64,000 bases of DNA, taken from Stenotrophomonas koreensis. Its GTDB lineage: Bacteria; Pseudomonadota; Gammaproteobacteria; Xanthomonadales; Xanthomonadaceae. Below are positions 18,886 through 34,393 of this stretch, piece by piece. The stretch spans positions 1 to 64,000 of the forward strand of contig NZ_LDJH01000027.1 of the NCBI RefSeq assembly GCF_001431525.1. The letters are read 5' to 3'. Made by a program: the position numbers and the translations under genes. How positions within the stretch are numbered: position 1 is the first letter of the stretch; every line of letters starts with the position of its first letter. Under the pieces are notes generated by a model. That model ran no database searches and was not told the origin of the DNA. It worked only from the letters and a program-made list of their open reading frames with translations.

Positions 18886-19428
18886 TCAGTTACGGAACGG
18901 GAACTTGAACGCTGCAAGCAGCGCCTTGGCTTCCGCATCGGACTTGGCAGTGGTGGTGATGGCGATATCCATACCGCGGACGGCGTCGACAGCGTCGAAG
19001 TCGATTTCCGGGAAGATGATCTGTTCCTTCACACCCATGTTGAAGTTGCCACGGCCATCGAACGAACGACCGGACACGCCACGGAAGTCACGCACGCGCG
19101 GCAGCGAGATGGTGATCAGACGGTCCAGGAATTCGTACATGGTGCCGCGACGCAAGGTGACCTTGCAGCCAATCGGCCAGCCATCACGGATCTTGAACGA
19201 AGCCACCGAGACACGCGACTTGGTCACGACCGGCTTCTGGCCGGAGATCTTGGTCATGTCGGCAACGGCATTTTCCAGGATCTTCTTGTTGGTGGCAGCT
19301 TCGCCAACACCCATGTTCAGGGTGATCTTGACCAGCTTCGGCACTTCCATCGGATTGGTGTAGCCGAACTGCTTCATCAGCGCCGGCACCACTTCTTCCT
19401 TGTAAATCTTTTCGAGACGGGAAGTCAT
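18886..19428 (-). CDS. rplE: 50S ribosomal protein L5
   Basis: A 180-residue L5, which binds 5S rRNA and forms part of the central protuberance. Conserved blocks include [40 protein letters not shown] and [20 protein letters not shown]. The ATG at 19428 is chosen because GAGG lies 9 nt upstream; the ATG three codons earlier would sit directly on that ribosome site. Confidence 0.97.
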   Translation of the reverse strand: MTSRLEKIYKEEVVPALMKQFGYTNPMEVPKLVKITLNMGVGEAATNKKILENAVADMTKISGQKPVVTKSRVSVASFKIRDGWPIGCKVTLRRGTMYEFLDRLITISLPRVRDFRGVSGRSFDGRGNFNMGVKEQIIFPEIDFDAVDAVRGMDIAITTTAKSDAEAKALLAAFKFPFRN

Positions 19429-19439
19429 TAAAGTCATCC

Positions 19440-19757
19440 TCAGGCGTCGAGCGCCTCACCGCTGGAGCGGAACACACGAATCTTGCGTCCATCCTCCAGC
19501 ACCTTGAAACCAACGCGCTCGCCCTTGCCCGTCGCCGGGTTGACAACATTCACGTTGGAGATATGGATCGAAGCTTCACGCTCGACCACGCCGCCGGCAA
19601 CGCCTGCCTGCGGGTTCGGCTTGGTGTGGCGCTTGACGATATTCAGGCCGGCGACGACCACGCGGTCGCCGTCAACGCGAACGATTTCGCCCTGCTTGCC
19701 CTTGTCCTTGCCGGCATTGACGACAACCTGGTCGCCCTTCTTGATACGGTTAGCCAT
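19440..19757 (-). CDS. rplX: 50S ribosomal protein L24
   Basis: A 105-residue L24 with an N-terminal KOW motif ([21 protein letters not shown]). It starts early 50S assembly. It follows rplN by 16 nt. Confidence 0.98.
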   Translation of the reverse strand: MANRIKKGDQVVVNAGKDKGKQGEIVRVDGDRVVVAGLNIVKRHTKPNPQAGVAGGVVEREASIHISNVNVVNPATGKGERVGFKVLEDGRKIRVFRSSGEALDA

Positions 19758-19773
19758 GATTATCTCCTAGCGC

Positions 19774-20142
19774 TCACAGAACTTCGGGAGCGAGCGAGAC
19801 GATCTTCATGAACTTCTCGGAACGAAGTTCACGGGTCACCGGCCCGAAGATGCGGGTGCCGATCGGCTCTTGCTTGTTGTTGAGCAGGACCGCGGCATTG
19901 CCGTCGAAGCGGATCAGCGAGCCGTCGGCGCGACGCACACCCTTGCGGGTACGCACCACGACGGCGTCATACACTTCGCCCTTCTTGACCTTACCGCGCG
20001 GGATTGCATCCTTGACGGTGACCTTGATGATGTCACCGATGCCGGCGTAACGGCGCTTCGAGCCGCCCAGCACCTTGATGCACATCAGTTCCTTGGCACC
20101 GGAGTTGTCGGCGGCGTCGAGGTAGCTCTGCATCTGGATCAT
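19774..20142 (-). CDS. rplN: 50S ribosomal protein L14
   Basis: A 122-residue L14 with the signature [22 protein letters not shown] and the C-terminal [23 protein letters not shown]. It lies at the subunit interface. Position between rpsQ and rplX is standard. Confidence 0.98.
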   Translation of the reverse strand: MIQMQSYLDAADNSGAKELMCIKVLGGSKRRYAGIGDIIKVTVKDAIPRGKVKKGEVYDAVVVRTRKGVRRADGSLIRFDGNAAVLLNNKQEPIGTRIFGPVTRELRSEKFMKIVSLAPEVL

Positions 20143-20155
20143 GAGTCAGGCCTCC

Positions 20156-20422
20156 TTATTCAGCCGCACGGGTGATGACTTCCACCACGCGCCAGTTCTT
20201 GGTCTTGGACATCGGAGCAATCTCGGTCAGCAGCACGACATCGCCTTCATTGCAGGCGTTGTCGGCATCGTGAGCGTGCAGCTTGGTCGAGCGCTTGATG
20301 TACTTGCCGTACAACGGGTGCTTGACCTGGCGCTCCACCAACACGGTGACCGTCTTGTCCATCTTGTTGCTGACGACACGGCCTTCGACCGTGCGCAGCG
20401 TCTTGTTTTCGATTTCGCTCAT
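20156..20422 (-). CDS. rpsQ: 30S ribosomal protein S17
   Basis: An 88-residue S17 of OB-fold type; [29 protein letters not shown] is the family signature. It is needed for early 30S assembly. It follows rpmC by 11 nt. Confidence 0.98.
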   Translation of the reverse strand: MSEIENKTLRTVEGRVVSNKMDKTVTVLVERQVKHPLYGKYIKRSTKLHAHDADNACNEGDVVLLTEIAPMSKTKNWRVVEVITRAAE

Positions 20423-20433
20423 CGCGGCGATCC

Positions 20434-20619
20434 TTACTTGGTGCTGCCGAGCAGGGTTTTGACGCGAGCAATCTCGCGGCGCACCCGGCGGGTTTCGTGG
20501 GTCTTCGGCAGCTGACCGGTGACCTGCTGCATGCGCAGTGCAAACTGCTCCTTACGCAGGTCAATCAGGTGGGTCTTGAGGTCGTCAGCCGACTTCTCGC
20601 GGAGTTGTTTGATGTCCAT
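20434..20619 (-). CDS. rpmC: 50S ribosomal protein L29
   Basis: A 61-residue helical-hairpin L29 starting [14 protein letters not shown], with [15 protein letters not shown] and [12 protein letters not shown]. It lies by the exit tunnel next to L23. Its ATG overlaps the rplP stop by one base. Confidence 0.98.
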   Translation of the reverse strand: MDIKQLREKSADDLKTHLIDLRKEQFALRMQQVTGQLPKTHETRRVRREIARVKTLLGSTK

Positions 20620-21032
20620 CAGCGCACCGTCCGGGTCACGAATGTGGTGGTAACCGAGAGCTTGGCAGCGGCCAGGCGGAATGCCTCGCGAGCCACTTCC
20701 TCAGTCACGCCCTCAACTTCATAGATCATGCGGCCGGGCTGGATCTGAGCGACCCAGTACTCCACACTACCCTTACCGGAGCCCATGCGGACTTCGATCG
20801 GCTTCTTGGTGATCGGCTTGTCCGGGAACACGCGGATCCACATCTTGCCGCCGCGCTTGACGTAGCGGCTGATCGAGCGGCGGGCCGCTTCAATCTGACG
20901 CGCGGTCAGCTGGCCGTGAGCAGTTGCCTTCAGGCCGTATTCGCCAAAGCTGACAGCATTGCCGCTCCAGCTCAGGCCGTCATTGCGGCCCTTGTGTACC
21001 TTGCGGTATTTGGTTCGCTTGGGTTGCAACAT
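20619..21032 (-). CDS. rplP: 50S ribosomal protein L16
   Basis: A 137-residue L16 starting [19 protein letters not shown]. The segment [29 protein letters not shown] is conserved; it includes the Arg-81 region that is hydroxylated in E. coli. It starts 5 nt after rpsC. Confidence 0.98.
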   Translation of the reverse strand: MLQPKRTKYRKVHKGRNDGLSWSGNAVSFGEYGLKATAHGQLTARQIEAARRSISRYVKRGGKMWIRVFPDKPITKKPIEVRMGSGKGSVEYWVAQIQPGRMIYEVEGVTEEVAREAFRLAAAKLSVTTTFVTRTVR

Positions 21033-21037
21033 TGTCG

Positions 21038-21772
21038 TTACCTCGCTTCACGAGCCGGGCGCGACGGACGATCGCTGCGGTCGCCGCGATCACCGCGGTC
21101 GCCACGCGGGCTGTCGTCCTGCTTTTCCTGGCCAACCTGGGAGAAATCAAAGACTTCGCCCTTGTAGATCCAGACCTTGATACCGATGATGCCGTAGGTC
21201 GTCGAGGCTTCAGCGAAGCCATAGTCGATGTCGGCACGCAGGGTGTGCAGCGGCACACGACCTTCGCGGTACCACTCCGAACGGGCAATCTCGGCACCAT
21301 TCAGACGGCCACCGACGTTGACCTTGATGCCCAGGGCACCCAGGCGCATCGCGTTGCCGACAGCGCGCTTCATGGCGCGACGGAACATGATGCGACGCTC
21401 CAGCTGCTGCGCGATCGACTCGGCAACCAGCTGTGCATCCAACTCCGGCTTGCGCACTTCGGTCACGTTGATGTGCGCCGGGACGCCCATCATGTCGCTG
21501 ACTTCCTTACGCAGCTTCTCGATGTCCTCGCCACGCTTGCCGATCACCACGCCCGGACGGGCGGTGTGAATGGTGACGCGGGCGGTCTTGGCCGGACGCT
21601 CGATCAGGATCTTGGAGATACCTGCGGCAGCAAGCTTCTTGCGAAGCATGTCGCGGACCTTCAGGTCGGCAGCCAGGTAGCTGGCGAAATCGGCCTTGTT
21701 GGCGTACCACTTGGAATTCCAGTCCTTGGAAATGCCCAGGCGGATACCAATCGGATGAACTTTATGACCCAT
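21038..21772 (-). CDS. rpsC: 30S ribosomal protein S3
   Basis: A 244-residue S3 with the KH domain (residues about 39-107, containing [19 protein letters not shown]) and the C-terminal S3 domain. It helps form the mRNA entry tunnel and helicase. The last about 25 residues ([24 protein letters not shown]) are a low-complexity Arg/Asp tail that E. coli S3 lacks. Confidence 0.98.
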   Translation of the reverse strand: MGHKVHPIGIRLGISKDWNSKWYANKADFASYLAADLKVRDMLRKKLAAAGISKILIERPAKTARVTIHTARPGVVIGKRGEDIEKLRKEVSDMMGVPAHINVTEVRKPELDAQLVAESIAQQLERRIMFRRAMKRAVGNAMRLGALGIKVNVGGRLNGAEIARSEWYREGRVPLHTLRADIDYGFAEASTTYGIIGIKVWIYKGEVFDFSQVGQEKQDDSPRGDRGDRGDRSDRPSRPAREAR

Positions 21773-21774
21773 CG

Positions 21775-22110
21775 TTATTTACCCTCGCCCACGACCACAG
21801 TGATGTGGCTGGTGCGCTTGAGAATGCGCGTGCCGCGGCCCTTGGCGCGGGCCATGAAACGCTTCAGGGTCGGACCTTCATCAACCATGATGGTCTGGAC
21901 CTTCAGCGCGTCGATATCGGCGCCCTGATTGTTCTCGGCATTGGCAATTGCCGACTCCACCACCTTCTTGATCAGGTGGGCAGCCTTCTTGTCCGAGAAC
22001 TTCAGCAGGTTGACAGCGCGCTCGGCCGGCAGGCCGCGCACCTGGTCAGCGACCAGACGTGCCTTCTGCGGGGAGATGCGCGCGGTGCGCAGGATTGCTT
22101 TCGCTTCCAT
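21775..22110 (-). CDS. rplV: 50S ribosomal protein L22
   Basis: A 111-residue L22 starting [26 protein letters not shown]. The beta-hairpin loop that lines the exit tunnel is present ([26 protein letters not shown]) with no macrolide-type insertion or deletion seen. The ATG at 22110 is chosen over one two codons earlier because AGGAG lies 8 nt upstream. Confidence 0.97.
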   Translation of the reverse strand: MEAKAILRTARISPQKARLVADQVRGLPAERAVNLLKFSDKKAAHLIKKVVESAIANAENNQGADIDALKVQTIMVDEGPTLKRFMARAKGRGTRILKRTSHITVVVGEGK

Positions 22111-22122
22111 AGTCATCTCTCC

Positions 22123-22389
22123 TTACTTCGACTTCTTGTCACCACCGTGACCCTTGAAGGTCCGGGTGATGGCAAATTCGCCGAGCTTGTGGCCAACCAT
22201 GTTCTCGTTGACGAGCACCGGAACGTGGTTCTTGCCGTTATGCACGGCGATGGTGACGCCTACCATTTCCGGCAGGATCATCGAACGGCGCGACCAGGTC
22301 TTGATCGGCTTCTTGCTACCCGCAGCGGCCTCCACCTTCTTGATGAGGTGGTGATCGACGAACGGGCCCTTCTTGAGTGAACGTGCCAT
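22123..22389 (-). CDS. rpsS: 30S ribosomal protein S19
   Basis: An 88-residue S19 starting [18 protein letters not shown], with [26 protein letters not shown]. It sits in the 30S head near S13. It follows rplB by 6 nt. Confidence 0.98.
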   Translation of the reverse strand: MARSLKKGPFVDHHLIKKVEAAAGSKKPIKTWSRRSMILPEMVGVTIAVHNGKNHVPVLVNENMVGHKLGEFAITRTFKGHGGDKKSK

Positions 22390-22395
22390 GGTCGA

Positions 22396-23223
22396 TTAGC
22401 CCCTACGATCGCGGACGATGAACTGCTGAGTGCGCTTGTTATGGCGCGTCTTGTAACCCTTGGTCGGGACACCCCACGGGGTGACCGGATGCGGATTACC
22501 CTGGCCGGCCTTCGCCTCACCACCACCGTGCGGGTGATCCACCGGGTTCATGGCTGCACCGCGAACGGTCGGGCGAACACCACGCCAGCGAGCAGCACCG
22601 GCCTTGCCGAGCTTCTCCAGGTTGTGCTCGTCGTTACCGACTTCACCGATGGTGGCACGGCACTCGACCGACACCTTGCGCATTTCGCCGGAGCGCAGAC
22701 GCAGGGTGGCGTAGACGCCTTCACGTGCAACCAGCTGGACGCCAGCGCCAGCGGCGCGAGCAATCTGGGCGCCCTTGCCGGGCTTCAGCTCGATGGCGTG
22801 GATGGTGCTACCAACCGGGATGTTGCGCAGCGGCAGGGTGTTGCCGGTCTTGATCGGTGCGTTGGCACCGGCAATGACCTGGTCACCAGCCTTCAGGCCC
22901 TTCGGGGCGATGATGTAGCGGCGCTCACCGTCGACATAGCACAGCAGGGCGATATGGGCAGTGCGGTTCGGATCGTATTCGATACGTTCCACGCGAGCCG
23001 GAATACCTTCCTTGTTGCGCTTGAAGTCGATCAGGCGGTAGTGCTGCTTGTGGCCACCACCGATATGACGGGTGGTGGTACGGCCGTGGTGGTTACGACC
23101 ACCGGACTTGCTCTGCTTTTCCAGCAACGGAGCGTACGGAGCGCCCTTGTGCAGGTCTGGCGTTACCACGCGCACGGCCGAACGGCGGCCGGGGGAGGTG
23201 GGCTTGAATTTCATCAATGGCAT
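22396..23223 (-). CDS. rplB: 50S ribosomal protein L2
   Basis: A 275-residue L2, a primary 23S rRNA-binding protein near the peptidyl transferase centre. The conserved C-terminal [19 protein letters not shown], with the His important for peptidyl transfer, is intact. It lies 10 nt after rplW. Confidence 0.98.
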   Translation of the reverse strand: MPLMKFKPTSPGRRSAVRVVTPDLHKGAPYAPLLEKQSKSGGRNHHGRTTTRHIGGGHKQHYRLIDFKRNKEGIPARVERIEYDPNRTAHIALLCYVDGERRYIIAPKGLKAGDQVIAGANAPIKTGNTLPLRNIPVGSTIHAIELKPGKGAQIARAAGAGVQLVAREGVYATLRLRSGEMRKVSVECRATIGEVGNDEHNLEKLGKAGAARWRGVRPTVRGAAMNPVDHPHGGGEAKAGQGNPHPVTPWGVPTKGYKTRHNKRTQQFIVRDRRG

Positions 23224-23233
23224 CGGATGTACC

Positions 23234-23533
23234 TCAGGCCTTGGCCGTTACATCGATCGACTGGCCATCGGCCAGGCGAACATACGCCTTGCGCCAATCG
23301 CCACGACGGCCCGCGCGGTTACGGAAGTTCTTGCTCTTGCCCTTCACGTTGACCACGTTGACAGCCTCGACCTTGACGTCGAACAGCTTTTCGATTGCAG
23401 CCTTGACGTCAGCCTTGGTGGCTTCGGTCGAGACTTCGAAGACGTACTGATTGGAGAGTTCCTGCAGGCGCGCGGTCTTTTCCGAGATCCGCGGAGCGCG
23501 CAGCACGCTGAAGATTTTTTCGTTGCTGCTCAT
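23234..23533 (-). CDS. rplW: 50S ribosomal protein L23
   Basis: A 99-residue L23, the exit-tunnel docking site for SRP and trigger factor. RAPRISEKT and the [27 protein letters not shown] loop are typical. The ATG at 23533 overlaps the rplD stop by four bases (ATGA) and has AGGA 9 nt upstream, better than a GTG three codons earlier. Confidence 0.97.
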   Translation of the reverse strand: MSSNEKIFSVLRAPRISEKTARLQELSNQYVFEVSTEATKADVKAAIEKLFDVKVEAVNVVNVKGKSKNFRNRAGRRGDWRKAYVRLADGQSIDVTAKA

Positions 23534-24135
23534 GCCAGCCACTCCTCGACCATCTTGATGGCCTCAGCGGTGATGATCACCGTATCGGCACCGACCAGGG
23601 CAACCGGATCCAGACCCTGGACGTCGCGGACCTGCACGTACGGCAGATTGCGGGCGGACAGGTACAGGGCTTCGGACGCATCCTCGGTCACGATCAGCGG
23701 ACGCTTGCCGGCGTTCAGGCCAGCCAGCTTGTCAGCCAGAACCTTGGTCTTGGCAGCGTCGACGTCGAAGGATTCGACGACGGTGATGCGGCCCTGACGG
23801 TTCAGCTCGGACAGGATCGCGCAGACGGCTGCACGGTACTGCTTGCGGTTGACCTTCTGCTCGAACGAACGCGGCTTGGCCGCGAAGGTCACGCCACCGC
23901 CAACGAAGATCGGAGCGGTCAGAGCGCCGTGGCGTGCGCCACCGCCCTTCTGCTTCTTCGACTTCTTGGTGGTGCCGGCCACTTCCGAGCGGGTCTTCTG
24001 TGCCTTGGTACCAGCGCGAGCGGCATTGCGATAGGCAACCACGACCTGGTGAACCAGATCGCCATTGAATTCGCGGCCGAACACGGCTTCGGAGACCGAG
24101 ACCTTGTTGTTGCTACCCGTGATAACGAGTTCCAT
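23530..24135 (-). CDS. rplD: 50S ribosomal protein L4
   Basis: A 201-residue L4. The long loop into the exit tunnel, [24 protein letters not shown], is present. In E. coli L4 also represses the S10 operon through the rpsJ leader. The ATG at 24135 has AGGAG 8 nt upstream; the ATG two codons earlier abuts that site. Confidence 0.97.
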   Translation of the reverse strand: MELVITGSNNKVSVSEAVFGREFNGDLVHQVVVAYRNAARAGTKAQKTRSEVAGTTKKSKKQKGGGARHGALTAPIFVGGGVTFAAKPRSFEQKVNRKQYRAAVCAILSELNRQGRITVVESFDVDAAKTKVLADKLAGLNAGKRPLIVTEDASEALYLSARNLPYVQVRDVQGLDPVALVGADTVIITAEAIKMVEEWLA

Positions 24136-24147
24136 CGTCATCTCTCC

Positions 24148-24798
24148 TTATGCCTTGCTCGCCGGACGGACGATCACATCGCCACCAGCTGCGCCCGGGA
24201 CGGCACCGCGCACGGCGATCAGACCGCGCTCGACATCGACCTTGACCACTTCCAGGTTCTGGGTGCTCTGCTGCACATCACCCATGTGGCCGGACATCTT
24301 CTTGCCCGGGAACACACGACCCGGGGTCTGACGCTGACCGAGCGAACCCGGCGAACGGTGCGACAGCGAGTTACCGTGGGTAGCGTCGCCCATGGTGAAG
24401 TTGTGGCGCTTGATCGTGCCCTGGAAGCCCTTACCCTTGGTGACACCCTGGACGTCGACCTTCTGGCCAACTTCGAAGATGTCTGCCTTGATTTCGCCGC
24501 CGATGGCGAACTCGCCCAGCTTGGCGTCATCAACGCGGAATTCCCACAGACCGCGACCAGCTTCCACCTTCGCCTTGGCGAAGTGGCCGGCTTCCGGCTT
24601 GTTGACCAGGGCAGCGCGACGGGCGCCCACGGTCACCTGCACAGCAGAGTAGCCGTCGGTTTCAACGGTCTTGATCTGCGCGATGCGGTTGGGGGTTGCT
24701 TCGATCAGGGTCACCGGGATGGAGCGACCGTCATCGGTGAAAACACGGCTCATGCCAGCCTTGCGGCCCACGAAGCCCAACGAATACTTCTTCGTCAT
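24148..24798 (-). CDS. rplC: 50S ribosomal protein L3
   Basis: A 216-residue L3 starting [20 protein letters not shown]. The tip loop [19 protein letters not shown], close to the peptidyl transferase centre and including the Gln methylated in E. coli, is present. AGGA lies 9 nt before the ATG; an upstream in-frame TTG lies inside that ribosome site. Confidence 0.97.
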   Translation of the reverse strand: MTKKYSLGFVGRKAGMSRVFTDDGRSIPVTLIEATPNRIAQIKTVETDGYSAVQVTVGARRAALVNKPEAGHFAKAKVEAGRGLWEFRVDDAKLGEFAIGGEIKADIFEVGQKVDVQGVTKGKGFQGTIKRHNFTMGDATHGNSLSHRSPGSLGQRQTPGRVFPGKKMSGHMGDVQQSTQNLEVVKVDVERGLIAVRGAVPGAAGGDVIVRPASKA

Positions 24799-24809
24799 CG
24801 TCGTAGTCC

Positions 24810-25121
24810 TCAAGCCAGCTTGATCTGCACGTCGACGCCAGCCGCCAGCTCGAGCTTCATCAGCGCGTCTACGGTCTTGTCGTTCGGATCGACGATATCG
24901 AGCACGCGCTTGTGCGTGCGGGTCTCGTACTGGTCACGCGCGTCCTTGTCGACGTGCGGGGAGACGAGGATGGTGTAACGCTCGATCTTGGTCGGCAACG
25001 GAATCGGGCCACGCACTTGGGCGCCGGTTCGCTTAGCCGTCTCAACGATCTCGCTGGCCGAACGGTCGATCAAACGATGATCGAACGCCTTCAGCCGAAT
25101 TCGGATCTTTTGGTCCGCCAT
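24810..25121 (-). CDS. rpsJ: 30S ribosomal protein S10 (NusE)
   Basis: A 103-residue S10, first gene of the S10 cluster. It is a 30S head protein and, as NusE, a partner of NusB and NusG in antitermination. Conserved blocks are [29 protein letters not shown] and [13 protein letters not shown] clear promoter lies about 170 nt upstream. Confidence 0.98.
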   Translation of the reverse strand: MADQKIRIRLKAFDHRLIDRSASEIVETAKRTGAQVRGPIPLPTKIERYTILVSPHVDKDARDQYETRTHKRVLDIVDPNDKTVDALMKLELAAGVDVQIKLA

Positions 25122-25457
25122 GACGGGTTCCTTGAATATAAAGAGCGACAGACAAGGCCTCTGGGTTGCCCTGCCCCACGATTAGTCCATCTAACAAAGA
25201 CGCCGCGCACTCCGGCACGGCGACAAGGCCACTCCATTGACCTCAAAAAACCAAGGCAGACCAAGACTACTGGCCTGCCCAGACGCGAGAGTATATCGGA
25301 CGTGCACAAAGGAGGTCAACAGTGAACTGTTGACCCCCGATGAACGACCGACTATCCATGTCTGGGGAACACGAGGAACTTCCTGTTCCTCTTTTCCCGT
25401 TATTGGCGCCCCACTGCCCTACCCAGGGAACAGCGGGGTGCGCATTTTACTACAGAA
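25122..25457 (-). promoter_or_regulatory. tuf1-rpsJ gap: S10 promoter and leader
   Basis: The 336-nt gap holds no gene. The distal part, next to tuf1, contains a GC-rich stem near 25412-25440 and a 7-bp hairpin at 25373-25391 without a minus-strand T-run, so no firm tuf1 terminator is visible. The proximal part is a leader of about 160 nt. In E. coli the S10 leader is the L4 target; I cannot fold this one reliably. Confidence 0.5.
25290..25319 (-). promoter_or_regulatory. S10 operon promoter
   Basis: On the minus strand, TTGACC (25314-25319) and TATACT (25290-25295) are separated by 18 nt, followed by a GC-rich discriminator CTCGCG. Both hexamers match the sigma70 consensus at five of six positions. 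The GC-rich discriminator fits stringent control by ppGpp. Confidence 0.8.
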
Positions 25458-26648
<1,191 letters not shown>

Positions 26649-26707
26649 GTTTGTATACCTTTAATGATTCAATGAAAAAACGAAGGATGGTGGAGCTGAG
26701 CCGAAGC

Positions 26708-28849
26708 TCAGCCCTTCTTGATCACGGTGTCGGCGATGTTGTTCGGCGCCGGCTCGTAGTGGTCGAATTCCATGGTGAACGTTGCGCGACCCTGGGTCTG
26801 CGAACGCAGTGCGGTAGCGTAACCGAACATTTCGCCCAGCGGGATCATCGCATTGATGATGCTGGCCGAACCGTCACCGGTGGTGCCCGAACCCTGCAGA
26901 ACGCCGCGACGACGGCTGACGTCGCCCATCACGTCACCCTGGTAGTCCTCCGGAGTGACGATTTCGACCTTCATGATCGGCTCCAGCAGAACCGGCTTGG
27001 CCTTGGCAAAGCCCTGCTTGAAGGCCATCGAGGAGGCCAGCTTGAACGCCATTTCCGAGGAGTCGACGTCGTGGTAGGAACCGAACACCAGCTTGACCTT
27101 GACATCGACCACCGGGAAGCCAGCCAACGGGCCGGACACGATGGTTTCACGCAGGCCCTTTTCAACCGACGGAATGAATTCCTTCGGAATCACACCACCG
27201 GTGATGTCGTTGATGAACAGGAAGTCATCCTTGATCAGCGGGGCGATCTTCGGATCGGCACGGTCTTCAGCGGTGATCGGCGACAGCTCGATCACGACGT
27301 GACCGTACTGGCCCTTACCACCGGACTGCTTGGCGTGCTTGTAGTCAGACTTGACGTCAGCGGCCTGGATGGTTTCGCGGTAAGCCACCTGCGGCTTGCC
27401 GACGTTGGCCTCGACGTTGAACTCGCGCTTCAGGCGGTCGACGATGATGTCCAGGTGCAGCTCACCCATGCCCGAGATGATGGTCTGGCCGGACTCTTCG
27501 TCGGTCTTGACGCGGAACGAGGGATCTTCCTGGGCCAGACGACCCAGTGCCAGACCCATCTTTTCCTGGTCGGACTTGGTCTTCGGCTCGACTGCCATCG
27601 AGATCACCGGCTCCGGGAACACCATGCGCTCCAGCACGATCGGGGCATCCACGGCGCACAGGGTGTCGCCAGTGGTGGTGTCCTTCAGGCCCACCGCCGC
27701 AGCGATGTCGCCCGCCAGCACTTCCTTGATTTCTTCGCGGTTGTTGGAGTGCATCTGCAGCACGCGGCCAATGCGCTCCTTCTTGCCCTTGACCGAGTTC
27801 AGCACCTGGTCACCGGCATTGAGCACGCCCGAGTAGACGCGGAAGAAGGTCAGCGAACCAACGAACGGGTCGGTGATGATCTTGAACGCCAGCGCCGAGA
27901 AGGGGGCCTTGTCGTCGGACTTGCGGGTCAGTTCGACGCTGTCATTGTCGACCTCGGTACCCTTCACGTCCGGCACGTCGACCGGCGACGGCAGCAGCTG
28001 GACCACGCCGTCGAGCATGGCCTGCACACCCTTGTTCTTGAACGCCGAACCGCAGTACATCGGCACGATTTCGGTAGCCAGGGTACGGGTACGCAGAGCA
28101 TTGATGATTTCGCCCTCGGCCAGCTCTTCGCCGCCCAGGTACTTTTCCATCAGCTCTTCGGACGCTTCGGCAGCGGTCTCGATCATGAAGGTGCGGGCTT
28201 CTTCAGCCGCAGCGACCATGTCGGCCGGCATGTCGACGTACTTGAAGGTCATGCCCTGGGTAGCTTCGTCCCACTCAATGGCCTTCATCTTCAGCAGGTC
28301 GACCACACCCTTGAAGCCTTCCTCGGCACCGATCGGCAGCTGCATCGGCACCGGCACGGCACCCAGCTTGGCCTTCAGCTGGTCACGCACCTTCAGGAAG
28401 TTGGCACCGGTACGGTCCATCTTGTTGACGAAGGCGATGCGCGGCACATGGTATTTGTTGGCCTGGCGCCACACGGTTTCCGACTGCGGCTGCACGCCAC
28501 CGACGGCACACAGCACAAACACGGCACCGTCGAGCACGCGCAGCGAGCGTTCCACTTCGATGGTGAAGTCAACGTGCCCGGGGGTGTCGATGATGTTGAA
28601 ACGGTGCTCCGGCATGGACTTGTCCATACCCTTCCAGAACGCGGTGGTGGCAGCGGACTGGATCGTGATGCCACGCTCCTGCTCCTGCTCCATCCAGTCC
28701 ATGGTGGCCGAGCCATCATGCGTTTCACCCAGCTTGTGGCTCTTGCCGGTGTAGAACAGGATGCGCTCGGACGTGGTGGTCTTGCCGGCATCAATGTGGG
28801 CCATGATGCCGAAGTTGCGGTAACGCTCGATAGGAGTGGTGCGGGCCAC
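26708..28849 (-). CDS. fusA: Elongation factor G
   Basis: A 713-residue EF-G, the translocase and, with RRF, recycling factor. GTPase motifs are [29 protein letters not shown] and NKMDRTGAN, followed by EF-G domains II to V, with [13 protein letters not shown] and [14 protein letters not shown] near the C-terminus. It lies in the str unit after rpsG. A single fusA is seen in the window. Confidence 0.98.
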   Translation of the reverse strand: MARTTPIERYRNFGIMAHIDAGKTTTSERILFYTGKSHKLGETHDGSATMDWMEQEQERGITIQSAATTAFWKGMDKSMPEHRFNIIDTPGHVDFTIEVERSLRVLDGAVFVLCAVGGVQPQSETVWRQANKYHVPRIAFVNKMDRTGANFLKVRDQLKAKLGAVPVPMQLPIGAEEGFKGVVDLLKMKAIEWDEATQGMTFKYVDMPADMVAAAEEARTFMIETAAEASEELMEKYLGGEELAEGEIINALRTRTLATEIVPMYCGSAFKNKGVQAMLDGVVQLLPSPVDVPDVKGTEVDNDSVELTRKSDDKAPFSALAFKIITDPFVGSLTFFRVYSGVLNAGDQVLNSVKGKKERIGRVLQMHSNNREEIKEVLAGDIAAAVGLKDTTTGDTLCAVDAPIVLERMVFPEPVISMAVEPKTKSDQEKMGLALGRLAQEDPSFRVKTDEESGQTIISGMGELHLDIIVDRLKREFNVEANVGKPQVAYRETIQAADVKSDYKHAKQSGGKGQYGHVVIELSPITAEDRADPKIAPLIKDDFLFINDITGGVIPKEFIPSVEKGLRETIVSGPLAGFPVVDVKVKLVFGSYHDVDSSEMAFKLASSMAFKQGFAKAKPVLLEPIMKVEIVTPEDYQGDVMGDVSRRRGVLQGSGTTGDGSASIINAMIPLGEMFGYATALRSQTQGRATFTMEFDHYEPAPNNIADTVIKKG

Positions 28850-28882
28850 GGGAGCCTCTCAGATTTGCAAGAATTCGGATGG

Positions 28883-28983
28883 CCGAACGCCGCCTTGCGG
28901 CGGCCTTCGGATTAACTGGCGCGAATTGCGCGCCTTCCACTGGCACCCCAAAACAGGGGTAACGGCCCCGGCAAATCGGGGCC
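28883..28983 (-). promoter_or_regulatory. Four tandem hairpins in the rpsG-fusA gap
   Basis: The 141-nt gap is almost filled by stems: 28883-28910 (CCGAA/TTCGG around GCCGCC/GGCGGC), 28918-28934 (GGCGCG/CGCGCC), 28945-28960 (ACCCC/GGGGT) and 28964-28983 (GGCCCCG/CGGGGCC). None has a clear T-run. They could attenuate transcription, guide RNase III processing or serve S7 control, which in E. coli acts at the rpsL-rpsG gap. Confidence 0.5.
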
Positions 28984-28990
28984 GCAGCAA

Positions 28991-29458
28991 TTACCAGCGG
29001 TAGTGTGCGAAGGCCTTGTTCGCTTCCGCCATGCGGTGCGTTTCTTCGCGCTTCTTGATCGCGCCGCCACGGTTTTCAGAAGCGTCCAGCAGCTCGGCAG
29101 CCAGCTTCTTCGGCATGGTGGTCTCGCCACGCTTGCGCGCGGAGTCGATCAGCCAGCGCATGGCAAGTGCCATCTTGCGCGAGGAACGGACTTCGACCGG
29201 CACCTGGTAGGTGGCACCGCCGACGCGACGGGACTTGACTTCGACGTTCGGAGCCACGTTGTCCAGAGCCTTCTGCACCAGCTCGATGGAGTTCGGGTTC
29301 TTTTCGCCGATGACGTCCATGGCGCCGTACACGATCTTCTCGGCGACCGACTTCTTGCCGCTCAGCATGACCATGTTGATGAAACGGGCGATGGTTTCGC
29401 TTCCGTGCTTCGGATCCGGCAGGACGGAACGCTGCGGGGTATTACCTTTACGGGACAT
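28991..29458 (-). CDS. rpsG: 30S ribosomal protein S7
   Basis: A 155-residue S7, the assembly initiator of the 30S head, with [27 protein letters not shown] and VEVRSRR-type [18 protein letters not shown]. It is 10 nt downstream of rpsL. Normal length. Confidence 0.98.
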   Translation of the reverse strand: MSRKGNTPQRSVLPDPKHGSETIARFINMVMLSGKKSVAEKIVYGAMDVIGEKNPNSIELVQKALDNVAPNVEVKSRRVGGATYQVPVEVRSSRKMALAMRWLIDSARKRGETTMPKKLAAELLDASENRGGAIKKREETHRMAEANKAFAHYRW

Positions 29459-29468
29459 GATCTATTCC

Positions 29469-29843
29469 TTAGGCCTTCGGACGCTTGGCGCCGTACTTGG
29501 AGCGAGCCTGGCGACGCTTGGCGACGCCGGCGGCATCGAGCGAACCGCGGACGGTGTGGTAACGCACACCCGGCAGATCCTTCACTCGACCACCGCGGAT
29601 CAGGACCACGGAGTGCTCCTGCAGATTATGGCCTTCACCACCGATGTAGCTGATGACCTCTTCCTGGTTGGTCAGGCGAACCTTGGCAACCTTGCGGAGA
29701 GCCGAGTTCGGCTTCTTCGGGGTGGTGGTGTAAACGCGCGTGCAAACGCCACGGCGCTGCGGGCAATTGTCCAGTGCCGGGGAGGCACTCTTGTAAGTGG
29801 TCGCCTGCCGCGGCTTGCGGACCAGCTGGTTGATCGTCGCCAT
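29469..29843 (-). CDS. rpsL: 30S ribosomal protein S12
   Basis: A 124-residue S12, part of the decoding centre. [19 protein letters not shown] and [20 protein letters not shown] carry Lys at the two positions whose change gives streptomycin resistance, so the gene looks wild type. It is the first gene of the str unit with a strong promoter upstream. Confidence 0.98.
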   Translation of the reverse strand: MATINQLVRKPRQATTYKSASPALDNCPQRRGVCTRVYTTTPKKPNSALRKVAKVRLTNQEEVISYIGGEGHNLQEHSVVLIRGGRVKDLPGVRYHTVRGSLDAAGVAKRRQARSKYGAKRPKA

Positions 29844-29928
29844 CAGTGGTTTCTTCTGATTGAGGCCCTGGGGGCCTATGCGTTAATAATAGAAGGCAGG
29901 TCGATTTTTTGACCCACCGAGACCGGAG

Positions 29929-29958
29929 ATTGTACCGAGGAAGGCAAAGCCGCGTCAA
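29929..29958 (-). promoter_or_regulatory. str operon promoter (rpsL)
   Basis: Minus-strand TTGACG (29953-29958) and TACAAT (29929-29934) with an 18-nt spacer, about 85 nt before rpsL. The discriminator CTCCGG is GC-rich. It lies only just past the rpoC terminator. Confidence 0.8.
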
Positions 29959-29995
29959 CTGACACTGCCGTGCACCCCCTCCTCCTCCGCGACCG

Positions 29996-30058
29996 GCAGC
30001 CGGCACACCTGGGCGTGCCGGCTGCTGTTGTCATCGGCCGGCCCCGAAGGGCCGGACC
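29996..30058 (-). terminator. rpoC terminator hairpins
   Basis: Two stems lie after the rpoC stop. The first in transcription order folds CCGGCCC around a UUCG loop (about 30039-30056), a very stable tetraloop. The second is a perfect 11-bp stem (29996-30006 with 30015-30025). Neither has a good T-run, but the tandem placement ends the rpoBC unit. Confidence 0.65.
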
Positions 30059-30061
30059 GGC

Positions 30062-34303
<4,242 letters not shown>

Positions 34304-34393
34304 TGGTTTTCTCCGAAAGGAGGAATTCGTATCGATGAGGCGTTCGGGATCACTTGGGCAGCGCGGGGAGGATTACTCCCCGCGCGTACCTGC

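Noticed and set aside
25373..25391. A plus-strand terminator (GAGGAAC/GTTCCTC then TTTT) after tuf1
   Set aside because: No plus-strand gene precedes it; it may be chance or part of the untranslated region.
26651..28915. A 754-codon plus-strand frame opposite fusA
   Set aside because: Antisense shadow with low-complexity composition.
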